64,000 nucleotides of DNA from Lysobacter luteus. Its GTDB lineage: Bacteria; Pseudomonadota; Gammaproteobacteria; Xanthomonadales; Xanthomonadaceae. Below the pieces are notes generated by a model that had not been told where the DNA came from, did not search any database, and saw only the letters and a program-made list of their open reading frames with translations. The position numbers and the translations under genes were made by a program. Below are positions 26,301 through 35,204 of the stretch, in pieces (position 1 is the stretch's first letter; the number at the start of each line of letters is the position of its first letter). Location: contig NZ_OU015430.1 of assembly GCF_907164845.1 (NCBI RefSeq), positions 858,001 through 922,000 of the forward strand, read 5' to 3'.

Positions 26301-28841
26301 TCAGTAAACGTCCCGGCGGTAGCGACCCTCGGCCGCCAGGGCCTCCAGCGCGTCGCGCCCGACGATGTCCGCCAGCACCGCGTCCACTGCCGGTGCCATG
26401 CCTTCAAGGCTGCCGCAGACGTATACCGCGCCACCGGCCTCGATCCAGTGCCGGACTTTCTCTGCCGATTCGCCCAGGACGTGCTGGACGTAGCGGCGCT
26501 GCGGTTGGTCGCGGGAGAACACCCGGTCGAGGCGCTGCAGGTGGCCGTCCCGCTGCCACGCCATCAACTCGTCCGCGTGGAAACCATCGTGGGCCGCGTT
26601 GCGCTCGCCGAACACGAGCCAGTTGCGGCTGTGCCCTGCGGCGATCCGCGCCTTCAACAGCGCGCGCAGACCCGCCAGCCCGGTGCCGTTGCCGACCAGC
26701 ATCAGCGGACGGTCGTCGGCGGGTGGGTGGAACCTAGGGTTCGAGCGGATGCGCAGGTCGATCGACTCGCCGATGTGGGCGCCATCGGTCAGCCAGCCAC
26801 TGCCGATGCCGGGCTGGCCATCGGGCCGGGCCATCCGCCTGACCAGCAACTGCAGGCTGCCGTCGGCTGGCAGTGAGGCTATTGAATATTCGCGGTGGGG
26901 CAGCGGCCGGAGCGCATCGGCAACGGCCTGCGCCGGTGTGCCGGGGGCCGCAGGCGGCAAGTGCGAGCGGGCCAGCACGTCAGCCAGCGCTTCGCGGACA
27001 TCGCCCAAGGTGACCATTTCGCCCGGGTCGAGCCGCGCCTCGGCCAGCCACGCATCGACCCGCGCCGCGGAATGCCGCGGGCCGATCTCGGCGACGTCGC
27101 CCGCCTGCCACTGCAGGTCGGCCGCGTCTTCGGGTTGGAGTGCCAGGTGGAACGCCGGGCCGCCCGCGCTGCCAAGGTTGAGCAACCGGCGCTCGACCAG
27201 GCGCCACCGACGGTAGTCGGGCGCGCGCCAGTCGGGGGCGTCGGTGTTGCCGCTGAGCTGGCCCAGGTGGTGCTGCCAGTGCCGCAGCGCGGCCGGGTCG
27301 TTGTCGTCCACCTCGACCCTGTCGAACAGCGGCTGGGCGCCGGCGTGGTGCAGCCGCTGGTCGAGCTCACGGCCGAAGCCGCAATAACTGTCGCGGTAAC
27401 CCCGGTCGCCGAGGGCGAGCAGCCCGTAGCGCAGCCGGGCAAGCCTCGGCGGCCGATCCTGCAGTTGCCTGAGGAAGGCCCGCGCGCTGTCGGGCGCCTC
27501 GCCCTCGCCAAAGGTGGACGCGACCAGCAGCAGCCGTCGTCCGTCCAGCTCCGCCGGCTTGAGCGCGCCGAGCGTCTTCACCTCGACCGCGCAGCCGCTG
27601 TCGCGCAGGGTTGCCGCGGTCTGCAGGGCGAGTTGCTCCGCGGTACCGGTCTGGCTTGCATGCGCGATCAGGATTGGCTTTTCGGCCGGAGCGGGCGGCG
27701 CCGCTGGCAGGGCGGCGAGTGCACCGGCCGTGGTGGCGACGGTGCGCTTCCTGCGCCGCCGGTCGAGGTAGAGCATCCAGCCGGTGACGGCGAACACCGG
27801 CATCAGCAGGCTGGCCAGCATGAACACCACCACGCCGGTGGTGCCGAAAAAGCTGCCGCGATGCAGCGGGAACATGCTGCCGCCGATTTTCTGCCGCAGG
27901 CTGCCGTCGTCGTAGCGCTCGTGCGCGACGGGCGCCAGGGTCCAGCGGTCCAGGCTCAGCGTATTGCGCGCCCGCTCGTGCGCCGGGTCGGCGTCGAGGT
28001 AGCGGAACGACAACGCGCCATCGTCCTTGGGCAGGTTGAAACTGGCGGTGCTCCATGCGGGCGCGGTCGCGGCGAACGCCTGCCACGCCGCGTCGATGTC
28101 GAGCGCCGGCGGGGTGCCGCGATCGGCGGTCGGGACGATCTCCGCCCTGGTCGGAGCTCCCGATTCGGCCCACGCGTTGACCGCATCCCGGTACCAGCCG
28201 TAGGACCACCACAGCCCGGTCAGCGACATCACCAGGTAGGCCACCAGCATCCAGGTGCCTACCACCGAGTGCAGGTGCCACAGGAAGTTGCGGCCCTTCT
28301 GCTTCCAGTCCAGCGCCAGCCATGTTCGCAGGCTGCCCCAGCGGCGGGGCCAGCGCAGGTACAGCCCCGAGACGCAGAAGAAGATCAGGATGACGGTGGA
28401 AGCGCCGACGATCTGCTTGCCGACGTCGTCCACGGCCAGCCACCGGTGCAGCCGCATCGTGGTGCGGAAGAACTCCTGGTAGCGGGGCTCGGGGAGGATG
28501 GCGCCGCTGTAGGGGTCGACATGCCGACGCTCGCCGCGACGGCCGCCGTCCCTGGGTGCGAAGCCGACCATCGCCGCGTCGCTCGGGTCCGCCGAAAGCT
28601 CCAGCGACGCGATCGCCTCGCCGGGCCGGGCCGCGGCAACCCGCTCCATCAGCGCAGAAGGCGACAACGCGGCACGCCCCGCCGGCTCGACCGTCATCAC
28701 GCCCGGGTTGAGTGCCTCGAGGATCTCGTCCTCGAAACTGAGCATGCCACCGGTCACGCCGACCAGCGCGAGTACCACGCCGGCGGTGATGCCGAGGAAC
28801 CAGTGGACCTGGAAGACCGCGTTGCGGAACGTGGTGGTCAT
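26301..28841 (-). CDS. PepSY transmembrane - flavodoxin - NADPH reductase fusion
   Basis: An 846-aa three-part protein. Residues 1-360 form a PepSY_TM unit with N-terminal membrane helices at about 12-34, one at about 145-163, then 190-215 and 335-358, plus periplasmic PepSY parts. Residues about 389-530 are a flavodoxin (ILIAHASQTGTAEQLA for FMN). The rest is a FAD/NADPH reductase related to sulfite reductase and cytochrome P450 reductase (REYSIAS FAD motif; LVGNGTGLAGLRAL and the C-terminal DALEALAAEGRYRRDVY). Similar membrane reductases release iron from imported siderophores or use it as an electron path. Its ATG lies three bases after the upstream receptor's stop codon, so it is the last gene of the iron operon. 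A TTG one codon upstream is an unlikely alternative start. No iron target is proven. Confidence 0.87.
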   Translation of the reverse strand: MTTTFRNAVFQVHWFLGITAGVVLALVGVTGGMLSFEDEILEALNPGVMTVEPAGRAALSPSALMERVAAARPGEAIASLELSADPSDAAMVGFAPRDGGRRGERRHVDPYSGAILPEPRYQEFFRTTMRLHRWLAVDDVGKQIVGASTVILIFFCVSGLYLRWPRRWGSLRTWLALDWKQKGRNFLWHLHSVVGTWMLVAYLVMSLTGLWWSYGWYRDAVNAWAESGAPTRAEIVPTADRGTPPALDIDAAWQAFAATAPAWSTASFNLPKDDGALSFRYLDADPAHERARNTLSLDRWTLAPVAHERYDDGSLRQKIGGSMFPLHRGSFFGTTGVVVFMLASLLMPVFAVTGWMLYLDRRRRKRTVATTAGALAALPAAPPAPAEKPILIAHASQTGTAEQLALQTAATLRDSGCAVEVKTLGALKPAELDGRRLLLVASTFGEGEAPDSARAFLRQLQDRPPRLARLRYGLLALGDRGYRDSYCGFGRELDQRLHHAGAQPLFDRVEVDDNDPAALRHWQHHLGQLSGNTDAPDWRAPDYRRWRLVERRLLNLGSAGGPAFHLALQPEDAADLQWQAGDVAEIGPRHSAARVDAWLAEARLDPGEMVTLGDVREALADVLARSHLPPAAPGTPAQAVADALRPLPHREYSIASLPADGSLQLLVRRMARPDGQPGIGSGWLTDGAHIGESIDLRIRSNPRFHPPADDRPLMLVGNGTGLAGLRALLKARIAAGHSRNWLVFGERNAAHDGFHADELMAWQRDGHLQRLDRVFSRDQPQRRYVQHVLGESAEKVRHWIEAGGAVYVCGSLEGMAPAVDAVLADIVGRDALEALAAEGRYRRDVY

Positions 28842-28844
28842 CAA

Positions 28845-30977
28845 TCAGAACTCGACGTTGAGCGACAGCCACAGGCGCCGACCGGCTTCGCTGGTGCTGC
28901 GGCTATTGGCATAGGCGAGGACGCCGTTGTTGTCGTACGGCAGATAGTCGACGAAGTCCTTGTCGAACAGGTTGTGGACTGCAGCGTTGAGGCTGATCGC
29001 ATCGCTGAAGCGGTAGCGGCCGCCCAGGTGGTACTGCGAGTACGGCTTGTAGTCGCCCAGCTGGTCCTGCGCGGCGCCCGGGCCACGGTAGCGCGCGCTG
29101 CGGTACTCGCCGCGCAGGTACAGGTCGAGCACGTCGCTGGCACGCCATTCCAGGCTCGCGTTGAGCAAATGCCGCGGGGTGTTCGTCAGCGGTTCGCCGG
29201 CGTCGTCGCCGCTCCGGATCTCGCTGTCGGTGTGGGTGTAATTCAGCGATGCGTCCCAGGCATCGGCCACGGGCACGCGCACCGCGAACTCGGCGCCACG
29301 GGTCACCGCTTGGTCGATGTTGACGCTCTGGCCGAAGGTCGGCGAGCGCGGGAACCAGCCGGCGTCGTAACAGTCGACCCCGCTGAAGTCGGCCGCGGCG
29401 TACTGCTTCTGGCTGAGGCCGTACGCGCAGTTGGCGACCGGCGTTCCGCTGGCGATCTTGTCGTCGAAGTCGTTGTTGAACACCGTGAGGTTGGCGCTGA
29501 CGCCGTTGTCGGCCGCGTAGTACACGCCCACCTCGGTGGTGGCGCTGGTCTCGGGCTGCAGGCCCGGCGTGCCGATCAGCGGGATCGTGCCCTGGCCGCC
29601 GAAACCGCGGATGCCCGGGGTCAGGTCCTCGACGTTGGGCGAGCGGTAGCCCTCGCTGTAGCCGCCCTTGACCACCCAGTTGGGGCTCGCGTTCCAGACC
29701 AGGTAGGCGCGCGGGCTGAGGTGGCTGCCGAACCGGCTGTGGTCGTCGTGTCGCGCGCCCAGCGTGAGGTTCAGCGCGTCGTTGATGCGCCATTCGTTCT
29801 CGGCGAACACCGCCCATTGCTCGAACGTGAACGGTGCCGGGGTGGCGCCGTCCACCAGCGACGCGTCCAGGTACTGGCCACCAACGCTGAGCTTGTTGGG
29901 GCCAATGTCGGTCACCAGTTTTGTGTCGAACACGCGGTTCTCGTTCTCGAGCTGGCGCGGGCTGCCGGCGTCCGCGGTGCCCGCAGGCAACAGGCGACCG
30001 ATGGTCTCGGTGGTGGTCTTCTGCAGGCTGGACTGCAGCAGCGAGTAACCGAAGCGCGCGTCCCAGGCGAGCGTGGCCTGGTCGCGGTTGAAGCGCAGTT
30101 CCTCCGCGTAGCCGCCGCTGCCCAGCGTGCCCATCTGGCCGTCGCCGTTGTCGTAGTCCTGGCGGTGGCTGGCGACGTCCACCCAGAGGTCGTGGTCCTC
30201 GTCCATGACCAGCGAGAGCCGGGCGCCGATCCTGTGGCCGTCGTAAGCCACCGGGTTGGCGCCCATGCGCGGTGCGCTGGCGTCGCCATCGACCTCGTCG
30301 TAGGTGATGGTGGCATCGTCGCGACTGAACCAGCCGCCACGCAGCGCCAGTCCGAGACGGTCCGCCACCAGTGGGCCGTCGAGATGGAAGTTGGCGCCGT
30401 GCAGGTCGCCGAACGCGTCGTGCTCCTGCACGGTGGTTTCCACGCCGACCGAGCCACCCCAGCGGGTGCCGACCTTGCGGGTGATGATGTTGATCACGCC
30501 GCCCATCGCATCGGAGCCGTACAGGGTCGACATCGGCCCGCGGATCACTTCGATGCGTTCGATCGCCGACATGGGTGGGATGAAGTTGTTGGCGGTGTTG
30601 CCGAAGTTGTTCGGCGCGACGTTGCCCGACGTATTCTGGCGACGGCCGTCGATCAGCAGCAGGGTGTACTCGGACGGCATGCCGCGCAGGCTCACCTGCG
30701 GCGCCCCGGTCTTGTCCACGCCGACGCCGACGTCCACGCCCTCGACGTCGGCCAGGATGTCCGACAGGCCGTGCACCGGCCGGGTCTCGAGTTCCTCGCG
30801 GGTGATCACGGTGATGCTGGCCGGCGCTTCGCGCACCACCTGCTCGAAGCCGGCGGCGGTGACCACCACCGCGTCCAGGTCGGTCGGGGCGACGGGGCCG
30901 TTGGCGTGGGCGGCGGGCAGGATGGCGGCGGACAGGGCAGTGGCGAGGAGGGAGCGGCGCAGGGTCGTGGGGGACAT
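28845..30977 (-). CDS. TonB-dependent outer-membrane receptor (ferric siderophore type)
   Basis: A 710-aa beta-barrel receptor. The signal peptide ends after ILPAAHA. The plug (about 35-160) has the TonB-box-like LDAVVVTAAG, then IERIEVIRGPMSTLYGSDAMGGVINIIT. The 22-strand barrel ends with an aromatic Phe (LWLSLNVEF). The plug resembles FepA/BfrA-type catecholate receptors. The barrel contains a Cys pair (NCAYG and DCYDA) in a loop. It follows the PiuC-type gene by 72 bp and precedes the PepSY reductase by three bases. The substrate is not identifiable from the sequence. Confidence 0.92.
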   Translation of the reverse strand: MSPTTLRRSLLATALSAAILPAAHANGPVAPTDLDAVVVTAAGFEQVVREAPASITVITREELETRPVHGLSDILADVEGVDVGVGVDKTGAPQVSLRGMPSEYTLLLIDGRRQNTSGNVAPNNFGNTANNFIPPMSAIERIEVIRGPMSTLYGSDAMGGVINIITRKVGTRWGGSVGVETTVQEHDAFGDLHGANFHLDGPLVADRLGLALRGGWFSRDDATITYDEVDGDASAPRMGANPVAYDGHRIGARLSLVMDEDHDLWVDVASHRQDYDNGDGQMGTLGSGGYAEELRFNRDQATLAWDARFGYSLLQSSLQKTTTETIGRLLPAGTADAGSPRQLENENRVFDTKLVTDIGPNKLSVGGQYLDASLVDGATPAPFTFEQWAVFAENEWRINDALNLTLGARHDDHSRFGSHLSPRAYLVWNASPNWVVKGGYSEGYRSPNVEDLTPGIRGFGGQGTIPLIGTPGLQPETSATTEVGVYYAADNGVSANLTVFNNDFDDKIASGTPVANCAYGLSQKQYAAADFSGVDCYDAGWFPRSPTFGQSVNIDQAVTRGAEFAVRVPVADAWDASLNYTHTDSEIRSGDDAGEPLTNTPRHLLNASLEWRASDVLDLYLRGEYRSARYRGPGAAQDQLGDYKPYSQYHLGGRYRFSDAISLNAAVHNLFDKDFVDYLPYDNNGVLAYANSRSTSEAGRRLWLSLNVEF

Positions 30978-31049
30978 GGGGACTTCAAGGTGGGGAGTGC
31001 GAGAGCGCGCCGGCGCACTGCAGGCGGCGGAAAGGAGGTGGGGGTCGGC

Positions 31050-31742
31050 TCAGGTCTCGGCCCAGCGGCGCAGCAGGTTGTGGTACACGCCGGTCAGGCG
31101 CAGCACGGCGTCCGGATCGGCGCCGGTGGCGGTCAACGCCTGGATCGCGCCGTCCAGTTCGAACAGCATCCGGCGCTGGCCGTCGTCGCGGACCAGGCTC
31201 TGCACCCAGAAGAACGCCGCGAGCCTGGCACCGCGCATGACCGGTGCGACCCGGTGCAGGCTGCTGGAGGGATAAACGATCAGGTCGCCGGCCGGCAGCT
31301 TGACCTCGTGCTCGCCGTACGTGTCGCTGATGATCAGTTCACCACCGTCGTACTCGTCCGGCCCGCACAGGAACAACGTGCACGACACGTCCGAACGCAG
31401 GTTTACCGGTGGCGCGCCTTCGGCCACGGCTATCGCCATCACCGAACCGTCGACATGGAACCCGTACTGGCCGCCGCCCTGGTAGCGGTTGAAGCGCGGC
31501 GGCAGCGTGCGCGCCGGCAGCGTTGCGGGGAAGTACATCGGGTGCGCCGCCAAAGCCGCCAGCACCTCGCGCCCGAGTTCCGCACGCAGCGGGGAGTCCT
31601 CGGGCAGCTGCAGGTTGTCCTTTACCTTCGCGCCCTGCGGGCCGACCGTCTGCCGGCCGTCAACCCAGGCGGCACCCTCCAGTGCCTGCCGGAACCGTGC
31701 CAGTTGCGCGTTGTCGAGGACGCCGGGGATGTGCAGCAGCAT
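31050..31742 (-). CDS. piuC: Fe(II)/2-oxoglutarate-dependent dioxygenase, PKHD type (PiuC)
   Basis: A 230-aa cytosolic hydroxylase of the PKHD/PiuC family. The facial triad is His96, Asp98 ([10 protein letters not shown]) and His163 (SLHRVAPV), with Arg173 to bind 2-oxoglutarate. The start MLLHIPGVL is chosen because 18 further upstream codons are not conserved. PiuC genes next to TonB receptors are common and Fur-controlled, and they influence siderophore-drug uptake in Pseudomonas; the physiological substrate is not established. It lies between the two receptors, 50 bp after the first. Confidence 0.92.
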   Translation of the reverse strand: MLLHIPGVLDNAQLARFRQALEGAAWVDGRQTVGPQGAKVKDNLQLPEDSPLRAELGREVLAALAAHPMYFPATLPARTLPPRFNRYQGGGQYGFHVDGSVMAIAVAEGAPPVNLRSDVSCTLFLCGPDEYDGGELIISDTYGEHEVKLPAGDLIVYPSSSLHRVAPVMRGARLAAFFWVQSLVRDDGQRRMLFELDGAIQALTATGADPDAVLRLTGVYHNLLRRWAET

Positions 31743-31792
31743 GTGGGTCTGGTCCTGGGGGCTGGTCCGGCGGCGTCCGCCGGCCAGGCACG

Positions 31793-34144
31793 TCAAAAGT
31801 GGAAGTTCGCCGTCAGCGTCGCCGTGCGCGGCGCACCCGGGGTGTAGCGATAGCCGCTCTTGTTGATCGCGGCGACGTAGTCCTCGTCCAGCAGGTTGTA
31901 GAGGTTCAGCCGCAGGTCGAAGTGCTTGTTGAAGGCGTAGCTGGCGACGGCGTCGACCACCCAGTAGTCCTCGGTGTACGCCGGCGTGCCGACGGCGCCG
32001 TCATTGCCGCGCTTGAGCTCTCCCGAATAGCGCGCGCCGCCGCCGAGGGTCAGCCCGTTGCCGAACGTGTAGGTGGTCCAGGCGGTGAACGCCCGGTCGG
32101 GCGTGTAGGCCAGGTCGCGCGAGCCGTCGACCGAGACCGTGGGGCCGTCGAGCACCTCGGTGTCCATCGTGGTGAAGCCGGCCGACACCATCCAGTCATC
32201 GGTAATGCGGCCGACCGCGCCCAGCTCCACGCCCCGCACGCGCTTGCGGCCGGTCTGGTAGTACAGCTGGTCGATCGGGTCCTGGACGATCTCGTTGGTC
32301 AGCTCGGTTTCGTACACCGCCGCGGTCAACAGCAGTGCATCGTTGGCGAACTGCCATTTGGTGCCCACCTCGGCGGTGCGTGCCTTCTGAGGGTCGAACG
32401 CCGGGTTGTCGGCGTTGTTGTCGCGGTCGCTCAGCTCGAGGCTGGCGCCACCGGGAGGCTGCTGGGAGATCGCGTAGTTGGCGTAGACGCTGCCGTTCCC
32501 GGTCGGCTTGTACAGCGCGCCGAGCTTCCAGTTGAACAGCGTGTCGGAGACTTCCGCGTCGACGCCCGGGACGATGCTGCCTTCCGCCGCAGCGCCGCAA
32601 TCGGGGCCGCGACGACCGCCACACGGGACCAGGCTGCTGTAGCGCGTGGTGTAGTCGTCGACGCGGATCCCGCCGTTGAGCTGCCAACGGTCGTTGAAGG
32701 TGAGGGTGTCGAACGCGTACACCGCAACGGTGTCGGTGCGCCCGTCGCCGCGCGCGCCGGTGTACTCGCGCAGCAGGCCGGTGGCGGTGGAGTCGGGGTT
32801 GTAGAGGTTGGCGTCCGGCCAGGCGGTCCCGGCCACCGCGCCCTTCCCGAGCGTCTGCAGGTCCTCGCGGATCAGCTCCAGGCCGGTGCTGATGTCATGG
32901 CGCAGGCCGCCGGCGTCGAGCGCGAGGTTCAGGTGGGTCTGGTTGGTGAGGATCGTGTTGCGCTGGTCCTTGAACGTTGGCAGGTTGCGCGTGATCGTCC
33001 AGGTGGAGCGGTCCGCCAGGTCAGGCGTCAGCAGCCGGTCGGCCGAGCCCATGAAGGCGGTCAGCATGTACTGCTGGCGGGTACGGCCCCAGCGGGTGGT
33101 GTTGGTCAGCCGGGCGTCGATCCCGAAGTCGTGCTCGACGCGCACCGTGGCCATGTCGGCGGTGACGTCGTCGTGGTCCAGCAGGGTGCCGTAGAAGTTT
33201 TCCGGGTCGACCGGGGGTGCCAGCCCGAGTTCCGGGCGGGCAGGGTCGGGCGACGAATAACCGGGCAGGCCGATGGTCGGCACGCCGCCGTCGGGGATGT
33301 TCTCGTGCTGCACGTGCAGCAGGTCGACGATCACCCGGGTTGCGCCGTCGAGCCCGAAGCCGAGCGATGGAGCGATGCCCCAGCGCTTGTTCTCGGCGAC
33401 GTCGCGGCCGGCGACTTCACTGTCCTGCGCCATCAGGTTGAGTCGCAGTGCCGCGCCGGGCGCAAGGGCGCGGTTCCAGTCGGCGGTGACGCGCTGGTGG
33501 CCGGCGGTGCCGTAGGCGGCGGAGGCGTCGCTGCGGTTGGCCAGGAACGGCCGCTTGGTGACGAGGTTGATCGCGCCCGTCGGCGAGGTGCGGCCGTAGT
33601 CGCTGCCGGCCGGACCCTTGGCCACTTCGACCTGCTCGACGTTGAACACGTCACGCGTAACCGAGCCCAGGTCGCGGACACCGTCGACGAAGATGCTGCC
33701 CGACGAGTCGAACCCGCGCATGTACACCGCGTCGCCGGTGGTCGTGTTGCCGTTCTCGCCGACGTAGAAGGTGCTGACGCCGGGGCTGTTGCGCAGTGCC
33801 TCGGCCAGGCTGGTGGCGCCCTGCTCGTTGAACAGGTCGCTGCCGATCACGCTCAGGGTGCGGGTGGTGTCGACCAGCGGCTGCGGGAACTTGGGGGAGG
33901 CAGCCTGGCCGGAGTAGCGCTTGATGCGCTGGCCTTCGACATGCACGCCATCGAGGGTGGTCGCCTGCATCGCGCCGGCAGGGGCGGCGGGGGCATCTGC
34001 GGCCAACGCCTGGGGCGCGGCGAGTGCCAGGCCGGCGAGCAGCGATGCGGTGGTGATCGAACGTTGCGATGCGTGGGCCGGGTTGCGGGGCAGGGGATGC
34101 TTGCGGCTCGTGATGTGGGCCATTTCCATGTGCCTTGTTGTCAT
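31793..34144 (-). CDS. TonB-dependent siderophore receptor (Fiu-like)
   Basis: A 783-aa receptor like Fiu/PiuA, importing mono- and dihydroxybenzoyl iron complexes. The N terminus has several ATG choices (34144, 34129, 34123); the last gives [17 protein letters not shown] followed by the signal peptide core [17 protein letters not shown]. The plug motif [20 protein letters not shown] is at about 170-190. The barrel ends in ATLTANFHF. It is the first gene of the iron operon, and the 159 bp upstream carry Fur-box-like sequences. Inference: repressed by Fur in iron-replete cells. Confidence 0.93.
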   Translation of the reverse strand: MTTRHMEMAHITSRKHPLPRNPAHASQRSITTASLLAGLALAAPQALAADAPAAPAGAMQATTLDGVHVEGQRIKRYSGQAASPKFPQPLVDTTRTLSVIGSDLFNEQGATSLAEALRNSPGVSTFYVGENGNTTTGDAVYMRGFDSSGSIFVDGVRDLGSVTRDVFNVEQVEVAKGPAGSDYGRTSPTGAINLVTKRPFLANRSDASAAYGTAGHQRVTADWNRALAPGAALRLNLMAQDSEVAGRDVAENKRWGIAPSLGFGLDGATRVIVDLLHVQHENIPDGGVPTIGLPGYSSPDPARPELGLAPPVDPENFYGTLLDHDDVTADMATVRVEHDFGIDARLTNTTRWGRTRQQYMLTAFMGSADRLLTPDLADRSTWTITRNLPTFKDQRNTILTNQTHLNLALDAGGLRHDISTGLELIREDLQTLGKGAVAGTAWPDANLYNPDSTATGLLREYTGARGDGRTDTVAVYAFDTLTFNDRWQLNGGIRVDDYTTRYSSLVPCGGRRGPDCGAAAEGSIVPGVDAEVSDTLFNWKLGALYKPTGNGSVYANYAISQQPPGGASLELSDRDNNADNPAFDPQKARTAEVGTKWQFANDALLLTAAVYETELTNEIVQDPIDQLYYQTGRKRVRGVELGAVGRITDDWMVSAGFTTMDTEVLDGPTVSVDGSRDLAYTPDRAFTAWTTYTFGNGLTLGGGARYSGELKRGNDGAVGTPAYTEDYWVVDAVASYAFNKHFDLRLNLYNLLDEDYVAAINKSGYRYTPGAPRTATLTANFHF

Positions 34145-34251
34145 GTCCGGCGGGGCCGGCGGCGTTTGAAGGGGAAACCGCTGCGCGGACCGACGCCACG
34201 CCGGAGAGAGTCGACGGGGCTGGCAAGGCAGCGAACCCGTTCATCTTAAAC

Positions 34252-34286
34252 GCAAGTAAGAATGATTCGCAATAACTAATGCGAAT
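34252..34286 (-). promoter_or_regulatory. Fur-box-like sites upstream of the iron operon
   Basis: In the 159-bp gap before the Fiu-like gene an AT-rich stretch stands out. GCAAGTAAGAATGATTCGC (34252-34270) matches the 19-bp Fur consensus at 11 positions by eye. Overlapping it is a perfect inverted repeat ATTCGCA-N8-TGCGAAT (34265-34286). Both fit a Fur dimer pair, but no score was calculated. Confidence 0.55.
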
Positions 34287-34303
34287 TGTTTGACGCCGCC
34301 CCG

Positions 34304-34624
34304 CTAGCGGTCGTCGCGCGTCCAGACCGCGCCGTCCTCGACCTTGACCGGGAACCGCACCACCGGCTCATACGCCGGGGCACATAGGGCCTGGCCGTCG
34401 CGCACGTCGAACTTGGCCCCGTGCAGCACGCACTCGATCGTCGCCTCCTCGGCATCGAAGCGGCCGGCCGACAGCTCGAAATCCTCATGGCTGCAGCGGT
34501 CCTCCATCGCGTAATAGGCGCCGTCGTAATTGACCACCAGGATCGGCGTGTCACCGTCCCAGGCCACGGTCGACTCGCCGGGCAGCAGCTCGGCGGTGGT
34601 GCACACGCGGGTCCAGTCGGTCAT
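34304..34624 (-). CDS. Rieske-type [2Fe-2S] ferredoxin
   Basis: A 106-aa soluble Rieske ferredoxin similar to the small ferredoxin of aromatic dioxygenases and NirD. The ligands are a Cys-x-His (RCSHEDFELS) and a Cys-x2-His (ECVLHGAKF), as required. It is the last gene of the suf operon and overlaps the acetyltransferase stop by four bases (ATGA). In Xanthomonadaceae this gene is typically downstream of sufS; the specific partner is unknown. A promoter of its own was not seen. Confidence 0.88.
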   Translation of the reverse strand: MTDWTRVCTTAELLPGESTVAWDGDTPILVVNYDGAYYAMEDRCSHEDFELSAGRFDAEEATIECVLHGAKFDVRDGQALCAPAYEPVVRFPVKVEDGAVWTRDDR

Positions 34625-35148
34625 GGCAGGGCTTTCTCCAGCACGGCAAAGCGCAGGTCGTTGCGGCGTGGCAGGCCGAAGCGCGGGTCGGTAGCGGGAA
34701 ACGGACGGGTCTCCCCGGTGCGCCGGTAGCCGCGGCGTTCGTACCACTCGATCAGCTCGACGCGCAGATCGATCACCGTCATGCGCATCAGCGGCAACCG
34801 CCACTCCTTCCCGGCAATCCGCTCGGCCTCGGCCAGGATCGCGCGGCCCAGCCCGGCGCGCTGCAGGGTGGGGCGTACTGCGAACATGCCGAAGTAACCG
34901 GCGCCTTCGTCCTCGGCGACGTGGGCGCACCCGTGCAACCGGTCGTCGCTGGCGGCCAGGAGGATGCGGCTGCGAGGCCTGGCGATGTCTGCCAGCAGGA
35001 CCTCGGGGACGATGCGGTTGCCGTCCAGCAGGTCGGCCTCGGTGGTCCAGCCGGCGCGACTGGCCTCGCCGCGGTAGGCGGAGGTGACCAGTTCGACAAG
35101 TGCGGGGACATCGGTTGCGGTGGCGGCGCGGAAGGTGGTCGTCGGCAT
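34621..35148 (-). CDS. GNAT family N-acetyltransferase
   Basis: A 175-aa acetyltransferase. The acetyl-CoA binding motif is FAVRPTLQRAGLGRAIL (about 87-103), then the beta-bulge VIDLRVELIEWYERRGYRRTGE. The start MPTTTFRAATATDVPALVELV is 27 codons within the open frame; codons upstream belong to the REP-containing spacer. It stands between sufS and the Rieske gene in the same direction. Nothing in the sequence tells its substrate, so a role in Fe-S assembly is not supported. Confidence 0.85.
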   Translation of the reverse strand: MPTTTFRAATATDVPALVELVTSAYRGEASRAGWTTEADLLDGNRIVPEVLLADIARPRSRILLAASDDRLHGCAHVAEDEGAGYFGMFAVRPTLQRAGLGRAILAEAERIAGKEWRLPLMRMTVIDLRVELIEWYERRGYRRTGETRPFPATDPRFGLPRRNDLRFAVLEKALP

Positions 35149-35180
35149 GGCGTTGGCTGGGCGTCGGGAAGAGCGACGAA

Positions 35181-35204
35181 GGTCGCGACTGGCGTCGCTC
35201 CTAC
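35181..35204 (-). repeat. GTAG-type REP element (single)
   Basis: A 24-bp GTAGGAGCGACGCC... repeat unit on the minus strand. It contains a small hairpin (CGAC and GTCG) and starts with GTAG, the mark of Stenotrophomonas-type REPs. It occupies the sufS-GNAT gap. The GTAG start supplies the sufS stop codon TAG. A short GAGCGACG at 35171-35178 looks like the remnant of an inverted partner. Confidence 0.75.

Noticed and set aside
26895-31847. A 1650-codon open frame on the plus strand, antisense to the iron operon
   Set aside because: In very GC-rich coding DNA antisense frames often lack stop codons. The predicted protein is low-complexity (Gln, His, Val, Arg, Ala) and shows no domain, while the minus strand has clear receptor and reductase motifs.
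31523-34249. A 908-codon plus-strand open frame antisense to the Fiu-like receptor
   Set aside because: Same effect of GC-rich codon use; the minus strand encodes a complete TonB receptor with signal peptide.
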